From an uncultured Clostridia bacterium (GTDB lineage: Bacteria > Bacillota > Clostridia > Christensenellales > UBA3700): a stretch of 64,000 nucleotides of DNA. A program made the translations under genes and the position numbers. Positions 1 to 7,262 of the stretch are shown piece by piece. The notes under the pieces are model-generated. The model had not been told where the DNA came from and ran no database searches. It was given only the letters and a program-made list of their open reading frames with translations. The first letter of the stretch is position 1. Each line of letters begins with the position of its first letter. The stretch covers positions 1 to 64,000 of the forward strand of contig CAMXSN010000003.1 in assembly GCA_947246685.1 (NCBI GenBank), given 5' to 3'.

Positions 1-52
1 CTCTGTTTAGTTTTTAAGGTGCTCTCGCTACCACCCCTTCCCAGATGACAGC
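1..52 (-). other. Probable pre-rRNA leader
   Basis: Immediately downstream of the strong minus-strand promoter the transcript carries ACCTTAAAAACTAAACAG (complement of 3-20). This resembles the CCTTGAAAACTxAACAG-type sequence that Firmicutes commonly carry in the leader and spacer of rRNA operons. The rRNA itself would lie to the left of the window. The match is by eye. Confidence 0.4.
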
Positions 53-58
53 CTACAT

Positions 59-87
59 ATCATACCACATCAATTTTGACTTGTCAA
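59..87 (-). promoter_or_regulatory. Strong sigma-A promoter reading off the left edge, probably for an rRNA operon
   Basis: On the minus strand there is a perfect TTGACA (82-87), a 17-base spacer and TATGAT (59-64) preceded by TG at the extended -10 position. Transcription would start near position 52 and run left out of the window. No reading frame follows within the window. The leader sequence downstream suggests a stable RNA operon; that assignment is inference because the RNA gene is not in view. Confidence 0.75.
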
Positions 88-311
88 CAATTTTTACAAA
101 TATTTTTAGAACTAATTTTAATAAGAAATTTATAACGCAATTTTAACGCTTTTCTGCCTTAAATTCTATCAATTCGGCGTCCAAATCGGCATATTCGGCA
201 CATTTATAACCAAAACTTTCTTAATTGAGACTATGATTAAGCATGAAAAATAAAATAATTATCTGTGATAAAAGAAATAAATTTGCTTGCTTTTTACATC
301 TAGAGATGACG

Positions 312-1385
312 TTACCATTTTGCCTCTATTACTCCGCCGCCCAGACAGACGTCATCGACGTATACAACCGCGTACTGACCTTCTGCGATAGCGCGCTGAG
401 GTTTGTCAAACGTCAACTCCAACCCGTCGTTGCAAATCGCAGCCGTTGCTTCTTGTTCCGGTTGACGATGCCTTATCCTCGCTGTGCACCTAAATACTTT
501 TTCTTCGGGGACTTTTGTAATAAAATTGAACTTATCGCATCTGAGATGGGTGTGATATATCATAGATTGATCGCCCTGCGAAACATACAAGATATTCTTC
601 TCAACGTCTTTGGACACCACAAACCACGGTTCGCCGTTGCCGCTGCCGCCTATTCCAAGTCCCTTTCTCTGTCCGACCGTATAATAGAATACGCCGTTAT
701 GCCTGCCTACGGTAGCGCCGTCCAAAGTCTTAATATCTCCGTCCTGCATAGGTATATACTGACTCAAAAACTGTCGAAAGTTTCTTTCTCCGATAAAGCA
801 TATTCCCGTGGAATCTTTTTTTTCCGCCGTCGACAATCCATACTGCGCGGCAAGAGCTCTTACCTCGCTTTTGTCGAGCCTGCCTACGGGAAATAATACG
901 CGGTCAAGCTGTTTGGACGATAGTTGATTGAGAAAATAAGTCTGATCTTTATTGCCGTCTTTTGCCTTGAGAAGATAATTCAAACCGTCGGGATCGTGCC
1001 TGACGTCGCAATAATGACCCGTGGCTATAAAATCGGCACCCATGGACAAGGCGTGTTCAACAAACGGAGCAAATTTGATTTCTTTATTACATAGCACGTC
1101 TGGATTCGGCGTCCTGCCTTTTTTGTATTCTTCAATAAAATGCCTGAAAACTCTGTCATAATATTTATCGGCAAAATCCACGCTGTAATACGGAATACCG
1201 ATGTCGTTGCATACGGAGCGAACGTCGTAAAAATCCTCGTCGGCAGTGCACGCGCCGCCGCCGTCCTTTTCATGCCAATTACGCATAAAAAGTCCTACGA
1301 CTTCGTAACCTTGCTCTTTGAGAAGCAATGCGGAAAGCGACGAATCTACGCCTCCGCTCATTCCTACGACAACTCTCTTTTTCAT
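312..1385 (-). CDS. mnmA: tRNA-specific 2-thiouridylase MnmA
   Basis: MnmA thiolates uridine 34 of tRNA-Lys, -Glu and -Gln using ATP and a sulfur relay. The N-terminus carries the PP-loop SGGVDSS, followed by the catalytic cysteines in NPDVLCNKEIKF and STGICFIGER, and GHYCDV. About 357 residues is the normal family length. I chose ATG at 1385, which gives the standard MKKRVVVGMSGG start; the longer frame to 1421 needs a TTG start inside the -35 box. A hairpin with a U tract (1449-1463) separates it from the dCMP deaminase gene upstream, and its own promoter places the transcript start at or next to the ATG, so the mRNA may be leaderless. Confidence 0.95.
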   Translation of the reverse strand: MKKRVVVGMSGGVDSSLSALLLKEQGYEVVGLFMRNWHEKDGGGACTADEDFYDVRSVCNDIGIPYYSVDFADKYYDRVFRHFIEEYKKGRTPNPDVLCNKEIKFAPFVEHALSMGADFIATGHYCDVRHDPDGLNYLLKAKDGNKDQTYFLNQLSSKQLDRVLFPVGRLDKSEVRALAAQYGLSTAEKKDSTGICFIGERNFRQFLSQYIPMQDGDIKTLDGATVGRHNGVFYYTVGQRKGLGIGGSGNGEPWFVVSKDVEKNILYVSQGDQSMIYHTHLRCDKFNFITKVPEEKVFRCTARIRHRQPEQEATAAICNDGLELTFDKPQRAIAEGQYAVVYVDDVCLGGGVIEAKW

Positions 1386-1392
1386 AGTTTTA

Positions 1393-1421
1393 ATTCTAGC
1401 ATAAAGCAAAATGGCTTGCAA
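1393..1421 (-). promoter_or_regulatory. mnmA promoter, apparently leaderless
   Basis: TTGCAA (1416-1421), 17-base spacer and TAGAAT (1393-1398) with TGC before the -10 box. The ATG begins at 1385, seven bases past the -10 box, so the expected start point coincides with the start codon. No Shine-Dalgarno sequence precedes the ATG. Confidence 0.55.
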
Positions 1422-1443
1422 GTATTTTATCCGCGCCGAAAAG

Positions 1444-1466
1444 AAAAACAGGCATGCCGCCTGCTT
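1444..1466 (-). terminator. Terminator between dCMP deaminase and mnmA
   Basis: On the minus strand CAGGC, loop GGCAT, GCCTG is followed by TTTTTC. The stem is short but directly followed by a U run, and a separate mnmA promoter lies just beyond it. Confidence 0.5.
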
Positions 1467-1472
1467 GAAAAT

Positions 1473-1943
1473 TCATATATCGTAACTAATCGTAACTTGG
1501 CTTTTGTCAGTCTCAAACTGCGTATATTCTACCCGCGCTGCTTTCAACATTATCTTAGAAGCAATTACCGAATCGGTATCGGCATATTTGTCGCACATAT
1601 ACACAACTTTTTTAATACCGCTCTGTATTATAGCCTTACAACATTCGTTACATGGAAAAAGCGACGTGTAAATCACGCAATTTTTAAGAGAAGTCACTGC
1701 GTTGAGAATTGCGTTGAGCTCTGCGTGTACGACGTAGAGATATTTTTGATCAAGATATTTCCCTACCTTTCCCCACGGAAAGACCTTGTCGTCGCAACCT
1801 TGCGGCATACCGTTGTATCCTACGGCAACGATTCTTCTGTCTTCGTTGACTATACATGCCCCGACGCGCGTTGAAGGATCCTTGCTCCTCTTAGCCGACA
1901 GCAACGCCACTCCCATAAAATATTCGTCCCAATTTATTATCAT
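1473..1943 (-). CDS. Deoxycytidylate (dCMP) deaminase, ComEB family
   Basis: Zinc enzyme converting dCMP to dUMP for thymidylate synthesis. The zinc site is visible as H73 and E75 in HAELNA and C98/C101 in PCNECC, and the N-terminal DPSTRVGACIV segment is typical of the family. The length of 156 residues matches bacterial ComEB/dCMP deaminases. ACGGAG precedes the ATG at good spacing. It lies 26 bases downstream of the GDSL lipoprotein gene on the same strand and is followed by a terminator. The gene is complete. Confidence 0.92.
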   Translation of the reverse strand: MIINWDEYFMGVALLSAKRSKDPSTRVGACIVNEDRRIVAVGYNGMPQGCDDKVFPWGKVGKYLDQKYLYVVHAELNAILNAVTSLKNCVIYTSLFPCNECCKAIIQSGIKKVVYMCDKYADTDSVIASKIMLKAARVEYTQFETDKSQVTISYDI

Positions 1944-1969
1944 AATCTTTCTCCGTTGTATTTTGAACT

Positions 1970-2695
1970 CTATGCGATGGCAATTCTATCCGCAATCCCA
2001 AAGACTTTAAGCAATTCGGCATTGATAAGCGCATAGCCGTTGGCGTTTGGGTGCAGACCGTCGTAAGTATATTTTCTGTCGAAATTGCCGTTTTCGTCGG
2101 CAACCACGGGATTGACGTCAAGATAAATGACGTTTTTTTCTTCGCACAACTTTGCAATCTTTGCGTTTAGGTCGTTAATCTGGCGATTATTTCTGCTTCC
2201 TACCATCTTGGAGCTGACGTCTTTGTTAACCGGCAAAAGCGAACTTATCACTATATCTTTAACTCCTGCGACAATACATCTGTCGATAGCCTTTGAAATG
2301 TTGTCTGCTACCGTATCGGCGCTTATCCCTCTGGACAAATCGTTGGTGCCGACGAGAATAAATATCTGCGAGGGAGATATGTTTAGAGCATTGCTATCCA
2401 ATCTTTCCAACATCCTGTCCGAGCAGTCTCCGCTTATACCTCTATTGTATACGCGCACGTCAGTCTGTCCCAGCATTTCTTCGGGATAAAGCTCGATAAT
2501 GGAATCGCCTATCAACACTATCTGCCCTTTTTGGGCTCTTTTGTTGAGAAATTCGTAATTTCTCATTTTCGTCTTCTTAATGAGATCGTATTCCGTAGAC
2601 TGCGAATCTTTACAGCCCGCAAATACGCACACGACCGTCAAGCATAAAATAAGCGACGCGCATATTAAAACGTTTCTACCGACAGAATTTTTCAC
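1970..2695 (-). CDS. SGNH/GDSL hydrolase lipoprotein
   Basis: Predicted surface esterase or lipase of the SGNH fold. Block I is LIGDSIIE, block III GTNDLS and the catalytic block V Asp-x-x-His is DGLHPN. The N-terminus has basic residues, a hydrophobic stretch and the lipobox VFAGC, so the protein should be lipid-anchored outside the membrane. I prefer the GTG start at 2695 (AAAGGA eight bases upstream, giving a normal signal peptide) over the longer ATG frame to 2761, which would put 22 unusual residues before the signal. TATAAT lies at 2729-2734 on the same strand. The substrate is unknown. A second, cytoplasmic GDSL protein lies nearby at 3035. Confidence 0.85.
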   Translation of the reverse strand: MKNSVGRNVLICASLILCLTVVCVFAGCKDSQSTEYDLIKKTKMRNYEFLNKRAQKGQIVLIGDSIIELYPEEMLGQTDVRVYNRGISGDCSDRMLERLDSNALNISPSQIFILVGTNDLSRGISADTVADNISKAIDRCIVAGVKDIVISSLLPVNKDVSSKMVGSRNNRQINDLNAKIAKLCEEKNVIYLDVNPVVADENGNFDRKYTYDGLHPNANGYALINAELLKVFGIADRIAIA

Positions 2696-2787
2696 AGCTG
2701 GTTTCCTTTGTAATTTTGACTGCACGGTATTATATGCAATCTTGCATCCGATTGCCGACATTTAATAAATGCCGTAATCGGATTGAA

Positions 2788-2862
2788 TGGCGCACCCAAT
2801 GCGACTCGAACGCATAACTTCACCGTCGGAGGGTGGGGTTTTATCCATTAGACTATGAGTGC
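2788..2862 (-). tRNA. tRNA-Arg(CCG)
   Basis: Acceptor arm GCACTCA pairs with TGGGTGC, the T stem ATGCG/CGCAT is perfect, the anticodon loop is CTCCGAC and the CCA end is encoded. The anticodon CCG reads CGG. One mismatch closes the anticodon stem. The acceptor stem is identical to that of the tRNA-Arg(ACG) at 47210. Confidence 0.9.
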
Positions 2863-2876
2863 CTGCGCTTATAACA

Positions 2877-2905
2877 ATTATCCAAAATATTGATGAAAAT
2901 GTCAA
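2877..2905 (-). promoter_or_regulatory. Promoter of tRNA-Arg(CCG)
   Basis: TTGACA (2900-2905), 17-base spacer and GATAAT (2877-2882) on the minus strand, directly upstream of the tRNA. Confidence 0.65.
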
Positions 2906-2959
2906 GAGGTTGACGAAAATAAGTTAGTCCGCAAGCAAATTTTGACAAATGTATTTTTA

Positions 2960-2989
2960 TTGCGCAATATATAAATATTGTAGTATAAT
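2960..2989 (+). promoter_or_regulatory. Probable promoter of the GDSL hydrolase gene at 3035
   Basis: TTGCGC (2960-2965), 18-base spacer and TATAAT (2984-2989), about 45 bases before the start codon. Confidence 0.45.
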
Positions 2990-3034
2990 ATATATTAAAG
3001 AGCGAACACCGCGCAAAACTTATCGGAGGCGCAA

Positions 3035-3700
3035 ATGACAAAACTACCCGACGCTAACATTGATTTTAAGGGAACCAAAGTCGCGTGCGTAGGCGACAGT
3101 CTGACGTTCGGCACCACTCTTCTCAACAGAAAAAGAGAGTGCTATCCATCGAGACTGGGCAGACTGCTGGGCGAGAATTTCGACGTTCTCAATCTCGGTT
3201 TTCCCGGATATGCAGTCAATCCATTCTGCGAGAAATATTGGGGCGCTCTCGACGCAGTAGAATTGCTAGAGAATTACGCTCCGCAATTCATACTGTTTTT
3301 GCTTGGAACAAACGACGCCAGACTCAAAAATTGGACGGATGAAAAGACATTTGAAAAGTTTTACAGACGATTCATACACAATTTTGTAAATATGAAACAA
3401 AATCCGTGCGTCATCGCGATGACTTCTCCCAGAGCATATTGCGACCACGTGTTGACAGAATTGGATTTTCGTCACGAAATACTAGCCGACATAGTCTCGA
3501 TTCAGAGACGCGTCCTCGCTGAAAACGGTATTCCTTATATTGATTTATACTCTCTTACGGAAGGAAAAGACGCGCTGTATTCTCTGGACAAACTGCATTT
3601 TAATTCCAAGGGCGCTAAATTCGTTGCTTTCAAATCCTATTATGCAATCAAAGAACAGTTGAACAAAAATTTTGAAGAAAATCTTGTTAAAAACTGTTGA
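3035..3700 (+). CDS. SGNH/GDSL hydrolase, cytoplasmic
   Basis: Esterase or lipase-like SGNH hydrolase of 221 residues without a signal peptide. Block I is CVGDSLTFG, an Asn-Asp pair occurs in LLGTNDAR, and the C-terminal catalytic pair is DKLHFNSKG. ATCGGAGGCGCAA precedes the ATG. The gene seems monocistronic: the -35 box of the next promoter overlaps its stop codon. It is not a recent copy of the lipoprotein GDSL gene at 1970, since the two share only the block motifs. The substrate cannot be read from the sequence. Confidence 0.85.
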   Translation: MTKLPDANIDFKGTKVACVGDSLTFGTTLLNRKRECYPSRLGRLLGENFDVLNLGFPGYAVNPFCEKYWGALDAVELLENYAPQFILFLLGTNDARLKNWTDEKTFEKFYRRFIHNFVNMKQNPCVIAMTSPRAYCDHVLTELDFRHEILADIVSIQRRVLAENGIPYIDLYSLTEGKDALYSLDKLHFNSKGAKFVAFKSYYAIKEQLNKNFEENLVKNC

Positions 3701-3725
3701 CTCTGCATCTTGGCGGTGCTAATAT
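3697..3725 (+). promoter_or_regulatory. Promoter of the riboswitch-controlled operon
   Basis: TTGACT (3697-3702) overlaps the GDSL stop codon, followed by a 17-base spacer and TAATAT (3720-3725) with TGC before it. The expected start near 3732 is about seven bases before the first helix of the aptamer. Confidence 0.65.
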
Positions 3726-3738
3726 TTAGTTAAGCAGA

Positions 3739-3868
3739 ATACATCTTTGGGCAAGCGATTAAGCTGACCGGTGGTAATGTCGCCTTAGAGCGAACGAGTC
3801 CAACAGCCCCAACAGCCGATACGGTGAGATTCCGTAACCGCCTGTAAAGTCAGAATGGGAAAGAGTAT
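3739..3868 (+). ncRNA. FMN (RFN) riboswitch-like aptamer with altered core
   Basis: The order of conserved blocks matches the FMN riboswitch: P1 (ATAC-a-TCTTT 3739-3748 with AAAGA-GTAT 3860-3868), TGGGCA, a short P2, GACCGGTGGTAA, a variable P3 arm, ACGGTGAGATTCCGT (P5), CCG, P6 and AATGGGA. P6 is CTG(3842-3844)/CAG(3851-3853), a compensatory change from the usual CAG/CTG. Deviations lie in the ligand core: the purine equivalent to A85 of the Fusobacterium aptamer is C3841, the GGGG run is one G shorter, and G98 is A. The equivalent of A99 (A3855) is kept. A strong terminator follows. Confidence 0.85.
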
Positions 3869-3916
3869 GATAATATTGCATATTTCGGTTTACGCCGATA
3901 ATTTTGCGTATATCTG

Positions 3917-3945
3917 ATCTTCTCCTTTTCGGGAGAAGATTTTTT
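3917..3945 (+). terminator. Riboswitch expression platform terminator
   Basis: ATCTTCTCC (3917-3925) and GGAGAAGAT (3932-3940) form a nine-pair stem followed by TTTTTT. It lies between the aptamer and the first gene, as expected for transcriptional attenuation. Confidence 0.85.
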
Positions 3946-3986
3946 ATGCTCGGGTATTTTGCAAAACGTTTTAAGGAGAAATCTTT

Positions 3987-4595
3987 ATGTCAAGCAACAA
4001 AACCGGAGCAATAGTATTCACAGCCGTAATGACGGCGCTGACCACCGTATTCACACTGATATCCATTCCTTTGGCAAGCGGATATTACAATTTCGGAGAC
4101 ATCGCTATTTTTATGTCGTCTGCTCTTCTCGGACCTCTTTGCGGCGCAATCGTCGGCGGACTGGGAGCCGCGTTGGGCGACGTCTGTCTCGGATATCTTA
4201 TTTACACGCCTTTTACGCTTGCAATAAAGGCGCTGGAAGGACTTATCTCGGGGCTTTTATTCAATATATTAAGACGTTTTGTACTGCAAAAAAAGGGCTT
4301 GTGCGCGACGCTGCATTTCTTTGTTTGCGCATTATCCGGACTGGTAATGGCTCTTGGATATTTCATTGCCGAAGGTCTGCTGCTATCCGAAGACAAATGG
4401 ACGGGCGGAATAGCCAATCTGCCTTTCAATATTCTTCAAGGAACCATATCGGCGGCATTGGCGGTTATACTGCTCTATCTGTGCCGCGTAAATTATATTT
4501 TTGAAAAATTCTATCAACGAAAACCTTTGAAAGACAAGATAAAAAAACAGAATAATAGCGATAAGTCAAATGACGGCAACGACCGCGAAATATAA
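3987..4595 (+). CDS. ECF transporter S component (vitamin uptake, PF07155-like)
   Basis: Substrate-binding membrane subunit of an energy-coupling-factor importer; it would share an EcfAAT module encoded elsewhere. The 202 residues contain about five to six hydrophobic segments, and the block from YNFGDIAIF to TPFTLAIKALEGL resembles the riboflavin/HMP/pyridoxine S-component group. TTAAGGAGAAATCTTT precedes the ATG. The leader is an FMN-type riboswitch, pointing to riboflavin, whereas the gene 39 bases downstream is a pyridoxal-kinase-like gene, pointing to vitamin B6. I cannot decide the substrate. The C-terminal tail is charged. Confidence 0.85.
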   Translation: MSSNKTGAIVFTAVMTALTTVFTLISIPLASGYYNFGDIAIFMSSALLGPLCGAIVGGLGAALGDVCLGYLIYTPFTLAIKALEGLISGLLFNILRRFVLQKKGLCATLHFFVCALSGLVMALGYFIAEGLLLSEDKWTGGIANLPFNILQGTISAALAVILLYLCRVNYIFEKFYQRKPLKDKIKKQNNSDKSNDGNDREI

Positions 4596-4634
4596 TAAAA
4601 TGCAGTAGAAATAAAACTGCGGAAGGAGTAAAAT

Positions 4635-5468
4635 ATGAAAGACGTCAACGTATTGACAATTCAGGATTTCTCTAGCATGGGGCAATGCTCGCTGAGCGTC
4701 GCTCTGCCGATCATATCTGCTATGGGGGCGGAGACCGTATGTCTTCCTACCGCCCTTCTTTCCACCCATACCAGCGGCTTTGAAAATTATACTTGCGTGG
4801 ATTTGTCAAGCAATCTTATTCCTGCTGCTCAACATATCAAAAAGTCGGGCGCTGACTTTGAATTTATCTACACAGGCTATCTAGGAAACAGCCGCGCTGT
4901 TGAAGCAGTTATGAAAATAATCGAAATCTTCCCCTCTGCTCGTCTTATAGTCGATCCCGCAATGGCGGAAAACGGAACTCTATACGACGGCATATCTCAA
5001 GACTATGTCGCGTCCGTTTTATCCCTTTGCAAAAAGAGTTTTTTATGCCTACCCAACGTCACCGAAGCGTGTATGTTGGCAGGCGTCGAATACTCGCCTG
5101 TTCAAAGCAATGAGTATATACTGAAGGTTGCCGAGAAGTTGTCCGAAAAAGGCGTAGATCGGACGGTGATTACGGGAATTAGAACGCTGGAAGAAATGAT
5201 GATAGCCTATGCCGATAAAGACCTGATGCAATTCAAAAGTTTCCGCGAAATCAGCGGTCAATTCCACGGCAGCGGCGACGTATTTTCTTCGGTGACGGTC
5301 GGCGCCCTCGCCAACGGATTCGACGTAAAAACAAGTCTGCAGATTGCGCTTGATTATACCGGCAAAACCATAGAGTTGACAAGCCGCGACAAATCCCATT
5401 GGTACGGGCTGAAATTTGAAAAAACTCTTCCTTATCTCATCGACGCGCTTGGAGACAGGCAAAAATAA
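4635..5468 (+). CDS. Pyridoxal/pyridoxine kinase-like PfkB-family kinase
   Basis: Predicted ATP-dependent kinase of the PdxK/PdxY/ThiD group that phosphorylates B6 vitamers (HMP is a possible alternative). The N-terminus TIQDFSSMGQCSLSVALPI is typical of pyridoxal kinases. The catalytic motif is HGSGDVFSS at about residue 211, with Ser in place of the usual Thr of GTGD. The 277 residues fit the family. GGAAGGAG precedes the ATG. It forms an operon with the ECF S component and so probably traps the imported vitamin. Transcription is expected to depend on the upstream riboswitch. Confidence 0.85.
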   Translation: MKDVNVLTIQDFSSMGQCSLSVALPIISAMGAETVCLPTALLSTHTSGFENYTCVDLSSNLIPAAQHIKKSGADFEFIYTGYLGNSRAVEAVMKIIEIFPSARLIVDPAMAENGTLYDGISQDYVASVLSLCKKSFLCLPNVTEACMLAGVEYSPVQSNEYILKVAEKLSEKGVDRTVITGIRTLEEMMIAYADKDLMQFKSFREISGQFHGSGDVFSSVTVGALANGFDVKTSLQIALDYTGKTIELTSRDKSHWYGLKFEKTLPYLIDALGDRQK

Positions 5469-5469
5469 A

Positions 5470-5502
5470 AGACGGTTGGACTATTGTCTCACCGTCCAAC
5501 CG
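5470..5502. terminator. Hairpin between converging genes
   Basis: CGGTTGGAC (5473-5481) pairs with GTCCAACCG (5494-5502). On the minus strand it is followed by TCTTTTATTTTT, so it should terminate the small membrane protein gene; for the plus strand the U tract is weak. Confidence 0.6.
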
Positions 5503-5503
5503 A

Positions 5504-5761
5504 TTATTCCTTTTCTTTGCCTTGGTCGATTCTGCTTCTGAACCATTCATACAACTCTTTCATCGTCATATTCTCTATTCCCAACGTTTTCGGAGTAATG
5601 ACCATAGATTCTCCGTTGGGCAGTTCCGTTTCGGCTATCTCAGCGTCGGCGTATCCCATTTTTTCCAAAGTCGTGTAATTGAGAAACCAATATACGACGC
5701 ACGTAAGCACCAATACTATTAAAACGAATACGATGAGCGTACCCAATAATGCCTTGACCAT
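5504..5761 (-). CDS. Small single-span membrane protein, unknown function
   Basis: 85 residues: a hydrophobic span at about residues 5-29 followed by an acidic and charged domain ending in DQGKEKE. GGAGGGTTGAAAT precedes the ATG. I do not recognise a family. It lies convergent to the pyridoxal-kinase-like gene, shares a hairpin terminator with it, and is divergent from tRNA-Val. The good ribosome binding site and terminator support it as a real gene. Confidence 0.65.
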   Translation of the reverse strand: MVKALLGTLIVFVLIVLVLTCVVYWFLNYTTLEKMGYADAEIAETELPNGESMVITPKTLGIENMTMKELYEWFRSRIDQGKEKE

Positions 5762-5835
5762 ATTTCAACCCTCCGCAAGTTAATTATAGTTTATTCAAAA
5801 AAATATATACTGTCAACAAATTTACAAAAAATCAT

Positions 5836-5864
5836 TTGACAACATATTTTCAATATGCTAAAAT
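5836..5864 (+). promoter_or_regulatory. Promoter of tRNA-Val
   Basis: TTGACA (5836-5841), 17-base spacer, TAAAAT (5859-5864), ending 18 bases before the tRNA. Confidence 0.75.
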
Positions 5865-5882
5865 CTAAAAGCAATCGAATAT

Positions 5883-5958
5883 GGAAGTTTAGCTCAGTTG
5901 GGAGAGCATCTGCCTTACAAGCAGAGGGTCATAGGTTCGAGCCCTATAACTTCCACCA
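5883..5958 (+). tRNA. tRNA-Val(TAC)
   Basis: Cloverleaf with acceptor GGAAGTT/AACTTCC, D arm AGCTCAGTTGGGAGAGC, anticodon stem TCTGC/GCAGA with loop CTTACAA, T arm around GGTTCGAGCCC, and encoded CCA. Confidence 0.95.
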
Positions 5959-5960
5959 TA

Positions 5961-5996
5961 AAAAGCCTTAAACGAATATCGTTTAAGGCTTTTCAT
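5961..5996 (+). terminator. tRNA-Val terminator
   Basis: A thirteen-pair stem: AAAAGCCTTAAAC (5961-5973) with GTTTAAGGCTTTT (5981-5993), loop of seven, U run at the end of the stem. Confidence 0.85.
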
Positions 5997-6021
5997 TAAA
6001 TATCGCAGTTAATTTTATCGT

Positions 6022-6384
6022 TTAACTATCATAATCGTAAGCAATTTTATTTAATTTCTCTCCTCGCAAATTTTTGATAAAGCCATCCTCGACTTTGCAA
6101 TACCAACGAATATCTTTATTTGGCAAATTTCTTAATAAGTATTCGTCCGTACAATCACTCTCTTCAACGACTTCCATATCTTTAACGTGAATAAAACACA
6201 AAATATCGTCTTTAATATCTTCCCAAGTTTCTTCGCTCCACGGTGTTGGATCTGTAAATATTACTTGAAAACTTCTAAATTCTATTTCCGCGTCAATAAT
6301 AGTTCCCACCATATCCTTATATACACCGTACTTTTCATATTTGGGATTAGATACCAATATTTTTACCTTATCAAATAATTTCAT
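6022..6384 (-). CDS. Cassette protein B, copy 1 (small SH3/KOW-like, DUF4926-like), unknown function
   Basis: 120 residues. The N-terminus KLFDKVKILVSNP, with GVYKDMVGTI and a following beta-rich stretch, resembles small barrel proteins such as DUF4926; this is a weak visual match. The C-terminus holds LPNKDIRWYCKVEDGF and LRGEKLNKIAYDYDS, both nearly invariant in copy 2. The start is the ATG at 6384, which overlaps the upstream stop as ATGA and is preceded by AGGAGG; the longer frame to 6414 runs back into the upstream gene. Coupling suggests the two proteins work together, for example as an effector with its partner or immunity protein. Function unknown. Confidence 0.7.
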   Translation of the reverse strand: MKLFDKVKILVSNPKYEKYGVYKDMVGTIIDAEIEFRSFQVIFTDPTPWSEETWEDIKDDILCFIHVKDMEVVEESDCTDEYLLRNLPNKDIRWYCKVEDGFIKNLRGEKLNKIAYDYDS

Positions 6385-6977
6385 TTTGCTTTTCCTCCTA
6401 AAAAAGTGTTGCATTTTAATTTACCATTGGAAAAAACCATCCAAGCAGATTTAGCTGTATATATTTTACCGAAATTTTTTCCTCTTCCTTCAATATTCAC
6501 AAATACGTTTATTGCAACACCATATTTTGTAATATCTCTAATTTCATATTGTCCCAAACAATAACTTTCGACAACTTTCTTTTTCAAATATTCTAAAAAC
6601 GCATTATCATTCTCATAACCTAATGAACGAATCCAAGGTGTTTTATCTCTAAATAGCCAATCATCTTTACCTTCCGGACATATAAGCTTAATATCTTTTT
6701 CAGTTGGCGTAAGAATATCTATCTCTTGACAATGACAATTATAGTGATAAAGGCCTATTTTGTTTTTACTGTCGTTCAAGATTTGTTCAATAGAATATTC
6801 CATAGACTCCGGCTTTTTATTTTTCTCATTTGCAAACCAACATTGATTTACGGCAATGCATTTCTCACAATGTTTTTGCGTTATCAGGCCGTGTATTCCA
6901 TTTTCATTATCGTCAAAAACTACGTCATTTAAGTTATCAACTACTTGTATCCAATCATTAGACCAATTTACAAACAT
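6381..6977 (-). CDS. Cassette protein A, copy 1 (Cys-rich, DUF6883-like tail), unknown function
   Basis: 198 residues. The N-terminal half contains KHCEKCIAVNQCWF and YHYNCHC, a Cys/His arrangement resembling a zinc site or the C-x2-C ... HxNCxC tail of Mu F-like phage head proteins. The C-terminal half (about 115-198) looks like the small alpha/beta DUF6883-type domain often found in polymorphic toxins. Both matches are by eye and weak. GAGGTGTATA precedes the ATG at 6977. The gene is translationally coupled to protein B. Its homologue at 8626 is roughly three-quarters identical, so both copies appear to be under selection. Confidence 0.7.
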   Translation of the reverse strand: MFVNWSNDWIQVVDNLNDVVFDDNENGIHGLITQKHCEKCIAVNQCWFANEKNKKPESMEYSIEQILNDSKNKIGLYHYNCHCQEIDILTPTEKDIKLICPEGKDDWLFRDKTPWIRSLGYENDNAFLEYLKKKVVESYCLGQYEIRDITKYGVAINVFVNIEGRGKNFGKIYTAKSAWMVFSNGKLKCNTFLGGKAK

Positions 6978-7085
6978 TATACACCTCATAATAGTTATTT
7001 CAACTAAATTTTATAACACAAAAATAAATTGGCAATAGTTTTATGACAGTGTTTTCCTTTTTTGATAATAACCAATAAATTGTTT

Positions 7086-7107
7086 GTTTTACGTTGTCAC
7101 TGCTCCA
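7086..7107 (+). repeat. 22-base direct repeat, left copy
   Basis: Identical to 7595-7616; begins GTTTTACGTTGTCACTG and ends CTCCA. The two copies bracket the ABM-fold gene. Confidence 0.85.
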
Positions 7108-7262
7108 ACAATGTCGTTAAAGTACAAACCGTTAGGCTCATACTCTTCCTTTATATTCAAGCACCCGTCACAGTAGTAAATTGATTTTATACTTGCATTT
7201 CTTTAATAAATGCGCTATAATTTTTTTACGATAAACAGTAATTTGTAACGAGGAAATTATAT

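Larger units (their letters stand above)
6022..7048. repeat. Duplicated two-gene cassette, copy 1
   Basis: This block and 8267-9299 share gene order, ATGA overlap, long near-identical nucleotide stretches and the upstream sequence TTGGCAATAGTTTTATGACA (7029-7048 and 9280-9299). It is a direct duplication separated by about 1.2 kb holding two unrelated genes. Confidence 0.9.

Noticed and set aside
243..896. 217-codon plus-strand frame
   Set aside because: Antisense shadow of mnmA, which has full family motifs on the other strand.
3739..3868. Cobalamin or TPP riboswitch
   Set aside because: Lacks the B12 box and the TPP CTGAGA/ACCTGAT blocks; the order of blocks fits the FMN type.
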